DNA from: Phyto melanocephala
Taxonomy: Eukaryota > Arthropoda > Insecta > Diptera > Rhinophoridae
NCBI GenBank assembly: GCA_941918925.1
Contig: OW799237.1
Span: forward strand, 53,556,997-53,620,996
DNA: 64,000 bases
Direction of reading: 5' to 3'
Shown here piece by piece: positions 10,381 to 20,990 of this stretch (positions are counted from its first letter, which is position 1; each line of letters opens with the position of its first letter). Made by a program: the position numbers and the translations under genes. The notes beneath the pieces are model-generated. The model did no database searches, was not told the origin of the DNA, and saw nothing but the letters and a program-made list of their open reading frames with translations.

Positions 10381-11656
10381 AAAGTAAAAACATGTAACAT
10401 GAATTTACAAGATATTCTGGTAGTGTATACAATCATTCCTAAATACATGTACATATGGCAAAAAAGTATGTGAAATATTGAGGGAATAGGACTATTGCAA
10501 GAAAGTTTTATAAATTGAAATTGGATTCATTGAACACATTCGAAAAATAAAAATGGTTAATTATTATTTTTTAATTTTTTATATATTTTTATTTTATAAT
10601 TTTTTTAATAATACATTCTGTTGATAAAAACTTGAAAAAAAATACAAAGAATTAAGTAATTAATTAAAAAAAAAACAATTAAAAAAATGGCGAAAATATA
10701 ATGAATATAGCGAAAAATCGGATTTTTCAAATTTGAGGTTAAAGTATCTCAGAGAAGGAACAAGATATTACAAAGGTTAAACATTTATTTTAAAGGTAAT
10801 TGGACTTTAAGACTTTAAATTTTATAAATAAAGATTAGTTCGTTTTTTAAACTTCAAGCGAATAAATCGCGAATCGAGAAGTTCTGATTACAGATTCGGA
10901 TTCAGCGCAACTCAAAGAAAATTATACTCTGGTCCATGGGAGCTTGTTTAAATATTTTTTCAAAAAACTGTCATTTCTTTTTTATGAACAGAATAAAGAT
11001 GTTAAATTTCTTCTTATTGCAGCACCATCCATGTCACCTTCATTTCCTCCTATGTGATCTGAAACATTTATTTGAGCATCTTCAGCACTGAAGCTATTGC
11101 CATTATCCGTACCTCCTGTATTACATGCGGCGAGATTTTCTCTATTTATAATAAAATTGTGCAATATCGTACAGGCATAAATTACTTTAGAAGCTTTGTC
11201 TACTGATCCCAAATTTATATACTTTAAAATTTAAATTTTTTTTTTTAAATCCGTATAATTGAATATTTTTTCTTCACATGTCAAATGGCCATTATCCCGA
11301 TAAGGTGTCATTAAAAACTTTAGTAAAGGATAAGCCGAATCTCCAAGAATGAGTGCATTTTCAGCTACTTCCACTTGACTAGATATAATTGATTTGAAAA
11401 TTGGGCTTATTTTCCATACGTGTGCATCATGACAACTGCCTGGGCATCCAATAAACACATCTAAAAACCGAAACTTGCTATCACAAATAGCCTAAAAAAT
11501 TAAATTGAATTTTTATTTTGTCGAACTTTTCTGTTTAAACTATTATTTAAATTTTTAATCAGGCTTGAGTTCATATTAATATTCTTTATTTTTACAAAGA
11601 ATTTTTTTTTTAATTGTGATAAATGAAAGAATAAATCTTGAAAAATTATATTTTTA

Positions 11657-11725
11657 CCGACACTAGCCGAGTGGAATGCATTTTCGAAACCAGCTACGAT
11701 TTCATCATCAGCACTCTCTGATCGG
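11657..11725 (-). ncRNA. Hammerhead ribozyme, type I, inverted copy
   Basis: This is the exact reverse complement of the motif at 11973-12041, with core CTGATGA, stem II, GAAA and a palindromic stem III. Predicted self-cleavage of a minus-strand transcript is between 11674 and 11673. Confidence 0.75.
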
Positions 11726-11972
11726 TGGTTACATGTTGGTTGTAAATATCATCTATTTAACTCACGGGACTTATGTTAATTGAATTCGGTAACTAATTTT
11801 TAGTTTTTCCTATTTCATATATTTTTACCACAATGAGTTAGATTGAAATTTTAACCAAACAGCAACCCTTTTTACTTTTTGTTTGTTGTTTGATAAAAAA
11901 ATTAGTTACCGAATTCAATTAACATAAGTCCCGTAAGTTAAATATATGATATTTACAACCAACATGTAACCA

Positions 11973-12041
11973 CCGATCAGAGAGTGCTGATGATGAAATC
12001 GTAGCTGGTTTCGAAAATGCATTCCACTCGGCTAGTGTCGG
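11973..12041 (+). ncRNA. Hammerhead ribozyme, type I, unit 1
   Basis: Core CTGATGA is at 11987-11993 and GAAA at 12013-12016. Stem II pairs GAAATC with GGTTTC around loop GTAGCT. Stem III is the minimal self-complementary AATGCATT (12016-12023). Stem I pairs GAGTG (11982-11986) with CACTC (12025-12029), then after an internal loop CCGA with TCGG. The cleavage triplet is TTC, with cleavage between 12024 and 12025. One departure from consensus is an extra T between CTGATGA and stem II, which could lower activity. Palindromic short stem III is known from retrozyme and Penelope-type hammerheads, which act as dimers. Confidence 0.78.
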
Positions 12042-12548
12042 TAAAAATATAATTTTTCAAGATTTATTCTTTCATTTATCACAATTAAAAAAAATTCTTT
12101 GTAAAAATAAAGAATATTAATATGAACTCAAGCCTGATTAAAAATTTAAATAATAGTTTAAACAGAAAAGTTCGACAAAATAAAAATTCAATTTATATAA
12201 ACATAGGGCACGGTGCAAAATAATCATTCATCCACTGTTAGTCAGTCAACATTTCGTTGTATACTGACTTCACAGAAAATAAAACAAATGATTATAAACA
12301 TTGATTGTTAAAAACAATTATCTGTTCTTATCGCTACCTAACTGGTGGCTAGAGCAGGACAAAAATAGTGATAAATGAAAGATAATAACAAACAAAAAGT
12401 AAAAAGGGTTCCTGTTTGGTTAAAATTTCAATCTAACTCATTGTGGTAAAAATATATGAAATAGGAAAAACTAAAAATTAGTTACCGAATTCAATTAACA
12501 TAAGTCCCGTGAGTTAAATAGATGATTTTTACAACCAACATGTAACCA

Positions 12549-12617
12549 CCGATCAGAGAGTGCTGATGATGAAATCGTAGCTGGTTTCGAAAATGCATTC
12601 CACTCGGCTAGTGTCGG
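12549..12617 (+). ncRNA. Hammerhead ribozyme, type I, unit 2
   Basis: Identical to the unit 1 motif. Predicted cleavage between 12600 and 12601 would release a 576-nt monomer together with the unit 1 site. Confidence 0.78.
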
Positions 12618-13124
12618 TAAAAATATAATTTTTCAAGATTTATTCTTTCATTTATCACAATTAAAAAAAATTCTTTGTAAAAATAAAGAATATTAATATG
12701 AACTCAAGCCTGATTAAAAATTTAAATAATAGTTTAAACAGAAAAGTTCGACAAAATAAAAATTCAATTTATATAAACATAGGGCACGGTGCAAAAAAAT
12801 CATTCATCCACTGTTAGTCAGTCAACATTTCGTTGTATACTGACTTCACAGAAAATAAAACAAATGATTATAAACATTGATTGTTAAAAACAATTATCTG
12901 TTCTTATCGCTACCTAACTGGTGGCTAGAGCAGGACAAAAATAGTGATAAATGAAAGATAATAACAAACAAAAAGTAAAAAGGGTTGCTGTTTGGTTAAA
13001 ATTTCAATCTAACTCATTGTGGTAAAAATATATGAAATAGGAAAAACTAAAAATTAGTTATCGAATTCAATTAACATAAGTCCCGTGAGTTAAATAGATG
13101 ATATTTACAACCAACATGTAACCA

Positions 13125-13193
13125 CCGATCAGAGAGTGCTGATGATGAAATCGTAGCTGGTTTCGAAAATGCATTCCACTCGGCTAGTGTCGG
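13125..13193 (+). ncRNA. Hammerhead ribozyme, type I, unit 3
   Basis: Identical to the unit 1 motif, in the partial third unit. Predicted cleavage is between 13176 and 13177. The repeat unit breaks off about 55 bp downstream. Confidence 0.76.
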
Positions 13194-15089
13194 TAAAAAT
13201 ATAATTTGTCAAGATTTATTCTTTTATTTATCACAATTAAAAAAAATTAAGTTTTTAAAATTATACGTACAATAAATTCAGTGCATACGTACTTGCATTA
13301 TTACTGTATAATTGCCTTTGCGGTTATAGTAGCTGGTTGCATCCTGTCTAGGCATGGATATGTTAAAATGTGTCCCATCAACACAACCGATTACAAATGG
13401 AAAAGGGTTGTGTCTGCTGTTTTGAAAATGTTCCATTATGATTTTTTGATGAGAAGCAGAAGGCCAGATTATTTCATTTTTAAGCATACAAATAAGCTCT
13501 ACAGTTTTATAAAAAATGTTATGAACAGTCCCCTTTGCTATATTAAACCGATCACTTAGCTCTCTAAAGGTCTGGTCGCTATTGCAAAGCTTCCATAGTG
13601 TTACATAAAGACATTTCTCTAGTGAATATCCAAGACGGCCATGAATTTTTCTTGTCCAGAATGGTTTCAATGAATCTTGCAATATCTATATATAAAAGAG
13701 GAATGTTAGCAAATAATTTTAAGGACCCATTTAAAAATTTTACCACAAAAGTAGAGTGCAGCATCCGAAAATGACTATGAAATACATCACGTTGGTATTT
13801 TTTAATTATTTTAAAATAATTATTAATTTTGGGAACTTGTCTTCTCTTTTCTTTCAACTTTTTTTGTAACACAAGAAATCTTTGCATTTTTCTTTTTTGT
13901 TGCCGTTTCTTGTAATTCATAAGAAAACTGTCACTTTTTGGTTCAATATTTCCAATAAAATTTGTTAACGCTATTGTTGATAACATTTTTATTATTGTTT
14001 TAGGTTCACTTGTGAAAATTTTGAAGTTGTTTAGCGTGTTCAAAAATGCAAACTTTGCACAGCTGTTGTGTAGTAAAAAAGCATCAGCATCATAACTGCA
14101 ACAGATGATCACGCATCAGCAACAAAATTTGGCATCACTGCAGCAGTGATGCGCAGTTTTGATGCATTTACGAACGTACCCATACTCCACAAGAAGAATC
14201 AAAGTTTTTCATTTTTTTTTAAATTACAGCCAAAAAACATCGGAAGGTTATTTTTGCGCCACCTTGTACATTAAAACTTTAAAAATCAAACATTAAATTT
14301 TCAATAGAAAACCAAGATGATGAAAATTCTAGCAGCTCTTCCTCTGTAATTAGAAATTTCAACCATTTTTTATACAAAACTTTGTAGTAGCTGAAATGAA
14401 ATTTTAATGGTGTTTTTCACAGGTAACCAACAAGAAGAGGAAAATTAAGGAAGACTGGTTTGCAGATTCAGAAATAAGTTTATGGGATGAAAAGCGAAAC
14501 GATGTAGTTTATTTTGGCGTTGTGGTTGTCTTACGCTTGTCTTAAGCTACCTTAATCGGTAGAAACTTTAGAAAGAAATGATTATAATTATTTGTCAAAT
14601 ATTTAGTCCAAAAAGATGCAGCTAACTTATTATTTTTTGTATTTATATGTATGTATATTAATATTTATTTTTCGAAATTAATTCTTAATTGTATTATATT
14701 TATTGTCATGTTCTTCACATAAAAGGGTCTAATAAAATCATTGATCTCTCTAGATTTAAAAAGTTTGTTATGTTATGCATTTAATAAAAAATTTTTTGTT
14801 TTAAAAAATGCGTTTCTTTATTTTGACGTTATTATGACAATTTGCGTAAACTATTTGACGACTTTTTCCCCCAAATTAGACGATTTTACCCCTATTTTAT
14901 CTGGCAGCTATGTTTGGTGAATGTGAATACTGTGTGTTGCACTCTTTGAAACACATCGTACACTTCTATATTTATAATTCTTTGCATTCAGCCACATGTT
15001 GTTTGTTAAGTGAATCATTAGCACAGTAACTTAAAACAGCAATGAATACACACACTACACAGTACGCATTCACTGTGTTGTTCCATTTT

Positions 15090-16664
15090 TATACCCTTCA
15101 CACAGTGAAAAACAAGTAACAGTGCTATATTCGGCCATGCCGAATCTTATATACCCTTCACAACGTGTAGTCATGCAATAACAATTGTTTGTATCACCAT
15201 TCATCTCATATAAAATATGTACATATGTATATACTGGTTAGACTAAATGTGGCATCGAATCCCAGCTGAGCCAAAAAAATTTTATTTTATTTTATTTAAG
15301 ATATTATTTATATTTTATTATTTTTTTTTATATTTTTTTTAAATTTTTTTAAAAAATTTTTTTACAAAAATTATTAAAAATTTTTTAAAATTTTTAAAAA
15401 ATTTTTTAAAATTTTTTTTTTAAATTTTTTAAAATTTTTTTTTTAAATTTTTTTTTAATTTTTTTTTTGTAATTTTTTTATTATTTTTTTTTTATTTTTA
15501 ATATATTTATTTTTTTTGTAATTTTTTTTTTTTGGCATGTTTTTTGCATGTATAATTTTGTAATTTTGATGTAATTGTGTAAAAAAACGAGGTGGTCGTG
15601 GTTTTTTGCTCATATCTCAGAAAGTTATGGGGCGATTGTGCTGAATTTCAATAGCGATTCATTCCTGGATATTTCCAAGAGATTGATACCATATACAGAT
15701 CTGAGGAACATATAGTTGCTTCTAAAAGTTGATTTAAACCAACACACGGACAGACGGTCAGGGCTTAATCGACTCCTCTATTCATAAGCTTTCAGAAAAT
15801 ATATACTTTATGGGGTCGGAAATGAAAATTGTAGAAATTACAAACGGAATGACAAACCTATATATACCCTTGTGCACCACAGGTGAAGGGTATAAAAAGG
15901 GTATATATAGGTTTGTCATTCCGTGTGAAATTTCTACAATTTTCATTTCCGACCCCATAAAGTATATATTTTCTGAAAGCTTATGAATAGGGGAGTCTAT
16001 TAAGCTCTGTCAGTCTGTCCGTCTGTCCCTCTGACCGTCTGTCCGTGTGTTTGTTGAAATCAACTTTTTGAAGCCCCCCGATATCGCTTGGACCCGGGTG
16101 AGGTATTAAAATATCAGAAATATTCGGGAGTAGAACGGTATTGAAAATCAGAAACATCGGTACATAAACAACTGAGATATGAGCAAAACCCCACGACCAC
16201 CTCGATTTTTTCACAAAACAACATTATAACAACAACATACATACATACAAACGTGTATACTGGTTATAGAAAACGTGGCATCGAATCCCAGCTGAGCCAA
16301 AAAAATTTTTTTTTTAATTTTTTTTTTTTTTTATTTAATATATTAGTTATATTTTTATTATTTTTTTTAAATTTTTTTTTTATTTTTCTTTTATATATAT
16401 TATATATATAATAATTTTTTTTTAAAATTTTTTTTTTAAATTTTTTTTTAAATTTTTTTTTTTTTGTTTTTTTTTTGTTTTTTTAACATACATACGTGAA
16501 TTTATAATTTTACAATGGGATGTTTTTATATATGTATGTTTTGTATATGTATGTACGTATTTCATATGGGATGAATGGTGTCACAAACTACTGTTATTGC
16601 ATGACTACACGTAGTGAAGGGTATATAAGATTCGGCACGGCCGAATATAGCGCTCTTACTTGTT
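15090..16664 (+). mobile_element. Helitron (DINE-like), outer, split by another Helitron
   Basis: The 5' end TATACCCTTCACACAGTGAA is at 15090, is interrupted after 15110, and resumes at 15895 with 'aagggtatatatagg'. It then shows the 'tttccgaccccataaagtat' and 'GTCTGTCC' track known from DINE-1 type Helitrons, a long A/T-tract region, and the hairpin 3' end at 16664. The uninterrupted 5' end at 31811 confirms the split. It has no coding capacity and is non-autonomous. Confidence 0.8.
15111..15894 (-). mobile_element. Helitron (DINE-like), inner, complete
   Basis: It reads on the minus strand from 'tataccctt' (15894) to the hairpin and 'ttacttgtt' (15111). It belongs to a different subfamily from its host: the internal half matches 36462-37139 rather than the outer element. 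No target duplication is visible, as expected for Helitrons. Confidence 0.8.
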
Positions 16665-17987
16665 TTTTAAATAAAGATATCAATAGAGGTTAAGTGTTGC
16701 CAGTGTACGAAATTTTTAACATAATTGGGATTGGAAATTTCGCAGATAACAATATAAATGCTAAAAATGTTTTTTGCTTTTAATTTAATTTATAATTATT
16801 ATTTTATTTAATTTATTTTTATTTAGTTTTTTTTTTTTTTTTGATAACTGAGAAAATATTTTAGGTACTGATAAAATTAAATTTTTTTTAAATTCATATA
16901 AATCACATTAATTTTAAAACTGATCTATATTAAAAAAATTATTAAGAAAGAAAACATTTTTAGATACAAGTATTACTTGTATATGATATTTCATTTCATT
17001 TAAGAAGAAACTTACATGCATATGTATTTTAAAGTATAATAAAGTAAATCATATGTGAATTTTTGAGAATGAATTGGAATTCAAAAACTGGGTATTAGGT
17101 ATAAAAAAAAACTTAGGTACAAACACAAAAACGTTGACACACCAACTTCAACTTCAAACGCGTATAATAAACTGAGCATACAAAATGTAATAAAACAATC
17201 GAGGATGCCACAAAAAAATAAATTTCCTACCAAATTTGTTTAAACAATTTAAATAAATCTACCAAAACCTACCATTTTTCTTAAATTATTATTTCTAATT
17301 TAAAATAGTAAGTTAAAAAATAAGTAAACTTTATATAATACAACTAGAAATAATAATATTCTTCCAAAACTTAAAGATATATACCAAGCCAACCAAGCCC
17401 CAAGTTATGCACAAATAAAAAAAATCTATCGCACCAAAGTGGCATCCCTGCAAAAAATTCCATTCAATGCTAATTTCTTTTCTTGCTATCTACTCCCCCT
17501 ATACATCTTTTGCTCTTTTTTTTTTGTTGAAAAGCCAAAGAAAAAAATTGTACATTATTTTTTTGAGTGAATGCATGATTTTAAAGTGGTGTATAGCTTT
17601 TTGTTTTTATTGCTGTGCTGTGTAGTGTACAGAAAAAATACGATCATATTTAAGTGAATGCAATTTTTTTTTATCATGTTTTTCTCAAGCACATTTACTT
17701 TCTTCATATGATGTGTGCTGTGTGATGAATTGTATCGCAGTATTAAGCTTAATTCACTGTTATTTAAAGCATTCATGAAGTAATGCAGGTCTTTAATACA
17801 TACTTATATGGGTTAATCCTGTGTTACGATTATTCGCATGCAAATTTGTTTGTTAAGATTGACACAGCTGGCGTTCACATTAAAATATTTTCATGATATT
17901 TTTTGCAAAATGCAGTTTTTGGGAGTACTTTAAAAGTTGTTTTAAACTTAAAGGTAAACTGTTTTTGAAAAAAAAGCTTAAAGTTCC

Positions 17988-19241
17988 GTTACGGACGTTA
18001 CAAAAAATGTAAGTCGATTTTGAGGCTCATGTGCATTTCCACATTTTTTAGCCAATTTTGCATAATAAACAAAAAAGTTCATATACAAAAAATTAAGTGG
18101 AATATATGATCATAGCAATTCATCCAGCAAAGAAGGTTAAGTAGTCCCGTTAAACAAAAATCTTAATTTTTGTCTGTTACGGACGTTAAGTTACGGACGT
18201 TACACTTTTTCCATTAAACCAAATTGTGTATATAAAAAACATTCATGTATTTTAAAATCTTTTTAACCTTGTAATTATTAATTTATAAGTTACAAATAAT
18301 TATAGAATATTTAATTACTCTTATATTAGCTTATATTCATTTATTTATTTGTTTATTTAACTGTTTAACATTGTATCTTATGCCTAATAGACCCAGCTGT
18401 TCGAGCTACTTTTATAGTATTGTCATTGGAAAAGCCCGAAAAATAATGATATGATTTAAGAGCTGGAATATTTTTTACATTTATCCATGTTTTTGATGTT
18501 TCGTCAGATATAGTTTTGACATAATTTTTAGCAACGTAAATTAAGAAAACGCCATTTATATTTTTTTGCTACTTTGTGAAAATCTCGAGCGTTTTTTAAG
18601 ATGAGATTTTTGGCTTTTACAAGTTGCCAAACTTTTCGCTTAACAACAGCACCAACACCGTCCACCGCTCCTTTTCCATGCGAAGTAGCAAAAAAATTCC
18701 TAATTTCGAACGGAAAATCCAGTACGTAAACATTACATGCGTCGGCGTACCGCCAAATATTTGAGGGGGGACATGGGGGTTGCTGTTTACAAAATGGTTA
18801 TTAATTACTAATTAATGATTTTTAGGAATTATTTTAGGTTTCATAAGAATTTGAATTTCATCTCAATTTAAGTTGCAGATTGTGAGATCGCATGTTATTT
18901 AAACACACTTTTTGTTACTTTGAGGTGAAGTTTTTCGGATTCTCGGCAACCTAGAGCAATTTTAAGCCCAAATTCAGATTCAGCAGATAAAAATTCATTA
19001 TAAACACTTACTTCCACCTCATAGTATTAAAATAAAATATTTGGGTATTTTCATGCCGTTACGGACGTTACACACTTTGTCATATATATTTAAAAAAAAA
19101 AGTGTAATAAAGGTATCTCTTTTTTTCCATTAGATTTAAGTGCATAAATAACTCTGTTTATAAAGCTAGTTTGGAAAACAAAATTATTAAAATTCATTCT
19201 GTTAAACTTAAAAAACCCTTTTATCCGTTACGGACGTTACA
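17988..19241 (+). repeat. GTTACGGACGTTACA motif cluster, second copy
   Basis: The same five motifs with the same spacing as at 1476-2730, shifted by about 16511 bp. The last one is at 19227-19241, 43 bp before the pogo TIR. Confidence 0.7.
18367..18767 (-). pseudogene. HGKG-motif transposase-like fragment, second copy
   Basis: Same sequence, same frameshift and same length as the fragment at 1855-2255; the first frame ends at 18528. The shared break shows that the gene was already dead before duplication. Confidence 0.55.
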
Positions 19242-19284
19242 CACAGTGAATGGGTACACTGTTCAAATTGTTAATATACATATA

Positions 19285-20990
19285 CAGTATTTATCGCTTA
19301 TATGCACGTCGGTTATAAGCATTTCTCGCTTTTATGCATCCAAGCCTGTGCAATTTCAGCTTGTAATTTAAAATAAACATAAAAATTTCGTCTATATTAT
19401 ATCGCTTTTATGCATTTATCGCTTTTAAATTTTAATATAATTTGAATAAATTACAAAAGAAATTGTCTTTTATATGCATCATGAATAAATGCGTTCAAAA
19501 ATGAGTGCTAACAAACGAATATGCTTGTCTATAAGGCAAAAGCTTTCAATTATAAATGAAATTAAAGATTCTACTAAACAAGATATTCATTGAAAGTATA
19601 GATGCTCAATCGACACCGTAAATCGTATTCTAAGAGACAGAATTTCTATTATTCAAAGAAGCAAAACATGCAATATATGTCGCAAAAAAAAAATCGAGTC
19701 GAAAATCAAAAAAAAAAAGGATAAGGCATCGAAATGGTAGTGTCAAACAATATGCCAATGAAAAAGGCCAAACAATTTGACATTGCCCTGAACGAAAATT
19801 ATTATCCTACACCTGGCGGGACTACTTTTCAAAGCATTGCCCTCATCAACACTCAATAGGAGTGGTTTTAAAATTTCTGGAATGACGTCATCAAAAGAAC
19901 TTAAAACTTTACTCCTTTCGTGCAATGTAACTGGTGACTATGCTTGCCATAGGTAAACCAAAACAGCCTCGATGTTTTAAAAATAAAAAAATTAAGTATT
20001 TTTCGCAAAACAAGGCATGGATGACACAAGACGTTTGGACTGAAATAATGCTAGCTTTTGACGTTGACGTTCGAAATTTACCAGCATATATTACCTAAAT
20101 TTTCGCAATGGAAGATCGCGAAGATCAAATAATTATAACTGCTGACTCTGGTTTAGAATTTGGAGCTGAATTTGAAAATTTCGTAACTCACGACGAAAAT
20201 TTACCTTGTCATGCACCACCTAACGAAGAGGAAATCGTTTTTGAGCTTCAATCAAGCTAACGAGGATGATGACAATGAGTATGTACCAATTCCATCTGTA
20301 AGTAATGCAGTGGAATATTTAAATAGTTTACGGTGTTTTCTTCAAGCAAGAAATGAATTGATTGATGAATTGGAAAAAATTTAACAATTTTTTTTTGAGA
20401 GCTGCTGCAAAAATGTACAAAAGGAAATAACAGATTTTTTTAAAAATTAGTATGTATTAGACTAAGTACTTAAATTTACCTCAGCAATTCCAAATTCAAG
20501 TTTCCATTGCTTGTGAATTTATTATCAATGATAAGGCCGTGACAAAATCACTTCTCACTTCGCAAGTATTGGAACTGCTGGGGCAATTCTAGTAAGCAAT
20601 GAATTTCTAGTTTTGTTATATTATCAACCTAGTTGACTGATCTCAGTAAAATGATACAGTACAAACTTCTAAATGTACAATAATATTATTTATTTAACTT
20701 AATATTTTTAGTTTTTTTTTGTAAAATTGATTTTTTTAATAAAAACTAATACATACATATATATGTATGTATACATATGTATAAAAATTTGGATAGATTT
20801 TGTCTACTTTTTTTATATGCACCCTCTATGCAAATATCGGAGTTTTTATATATGCACTGCTTATGCATATTAACGAGTTTTTTTTATAAGCACCGTATAT
20901 GCATATAAACGTGTTTTTATATTTGCATTTCGTGCTTATATGCACAGAAAGCTGTGCATTTTTCGAAATGCATATAACCGATAAATACTG
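19285..20990 (+). mobile_element. pogo/Tigger-like element, complete ends, dead transposase
   Basis: The TIRs are CAGTATTTATCGCTTATATGCA at 19285 and its inverse (one mismatch) ending at 20990, flanked by TA on both sides. Several degenerate 'tatatgca' subterminal motifs lie at 20815-20965. The transposase starts at 19501 (M-S-A-N-K-R-I-C-L-S-I-R-Q-K) with the HTH region, has an in-frame TGA after about 27 codons and further frameshifts. An acidic C-terminal stretch (20108-20260, M-E-D-R-E-D-Q-I-I-I-T) is still readable. The catalytic core is largely deleted. At 1.7 kb it is a non-autonomous relic. Confidence 0.8.

Larger units (their letters stand above)
11502..13249. repeat. 576-bp tandem array with an inverted copy, carrying hammerhead ribozymes
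   Basis: Direct units start at 11901 and 12477, and a partial third at 13053; the spacing is exactly 576 bp. To the left, 11502-11893 is an inverted partial copy, so the first part of the locus is a large hairpin with arms of about 300-390 bp around a short centre near 11894-11900. Units are almost identical, with a few substitutions. The array fills the intron of the Harbinger transposase. Each unit, including the inverted one, carries one hammerhead motif. A decayed relative lies near 63330. Confidence 0.92.
10982..13986 (-). pseudogene. Harbinger transposase (HARBI1 type), spliced, lacking the catalytic Glu region
   Basis: From ATG 13986 the minus strand encodes a basic N-terminus and F-R-M-L-H-S-T-F. 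A probable intron follows (acceptor tatatag near 13684), then 13682-13293 with F-R-E-L-S-D-R-F-N-I-A-K-G-T-V and the first catalytic Asp in G-C-V-D-G-T-H-F. A clean donor (CAA|gtacgt at 13293/13292) and acceptor (tttttag at 11492) define an intron that restores N-Y-T-V-I-M-Q to A-I-C-D-S-K-F-R-F-L. The next exon has the second Asp in I-L-G-D-S-A-Y-P. After F-N-Y-T-D an A/T run replaces the expected segment with the catalytic Glu, and the C-terminus resumes as K-V-I-Y-A-C-T-I-L-H-N-F at 10982-11212. The transposase is therefore dead. Confidence 0.8.
8466..14181. mobile_element. PIF/Harbinger element, two genes
   Basis: Perfect 19-bp TIRs (GGGTACGTTCGTAAATGCA at 8466 and its inverse ending at 14181) are flanked by the 3-bp target duplication ATA (8463-8465, 14182-14184). 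A Myb/SANT-like gene is on the plus strand and a spliced transposase gene on the minus strand, convergent, as in typical Harbinger elements. It carries a palindromic MITE (10264-10380) and a hammerhead repeat array inside the transposase intron. It is inserted in the mariner 3' UTR. Confidence 0.9.
7224..14266 (+). mobile_element. DD41D mariner element, interrupted in its 3' UTR by Harbinger
   Basis: The TIRs are CAAGGTGGCGCAAAA at 7224 and its inverse ending at 14266, both flanked by TA (7222-7223 and 14267-14268). Without the Harbinger insertion (8466-14181 plus a 3-bp duplication) the element is about 1.32 kb, a normal mariner length. The gene is complete and both TIRs are present. Confidence 0.88.
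6782..14912 (+). mobile_element. hAT-type element hosting a nest of other transposons
   Basis: The termini are CATAGCTGCCAGAT at 6782 and its inverse ending at 14912. They are flanked by 8-bp repeats that differ at one base (ATTGGTGA at 6774-6781, TTTGGTGA at 14913-14920), as expected for hAT. Subterminal TTGACGATTT motifs recur several times at the left end and, diverged, at the right. A putative mini-gene remains: ATG at 7201 followed directly by a splice donor (gtaagt), and an acceptor near 14429 followed by an exon encoding T-N-K-K-R-K-I-K-E-D-W-F. Mariner sits inside this intron. Without its insertions the element is about 1.1 kb and non-autonomous. Confidence 0.7.
16515..20089. repeat. 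Proximal duplication, copy 2
   Basis: Almost identical to 1-3579. In this copy the pogo element continues intact to its 3' TIR, so copy 1 is the truncated one. The left part is inside the outer Helitron, whose 5' portion is not available for comparison in copy 1. Confidence 0.93.
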
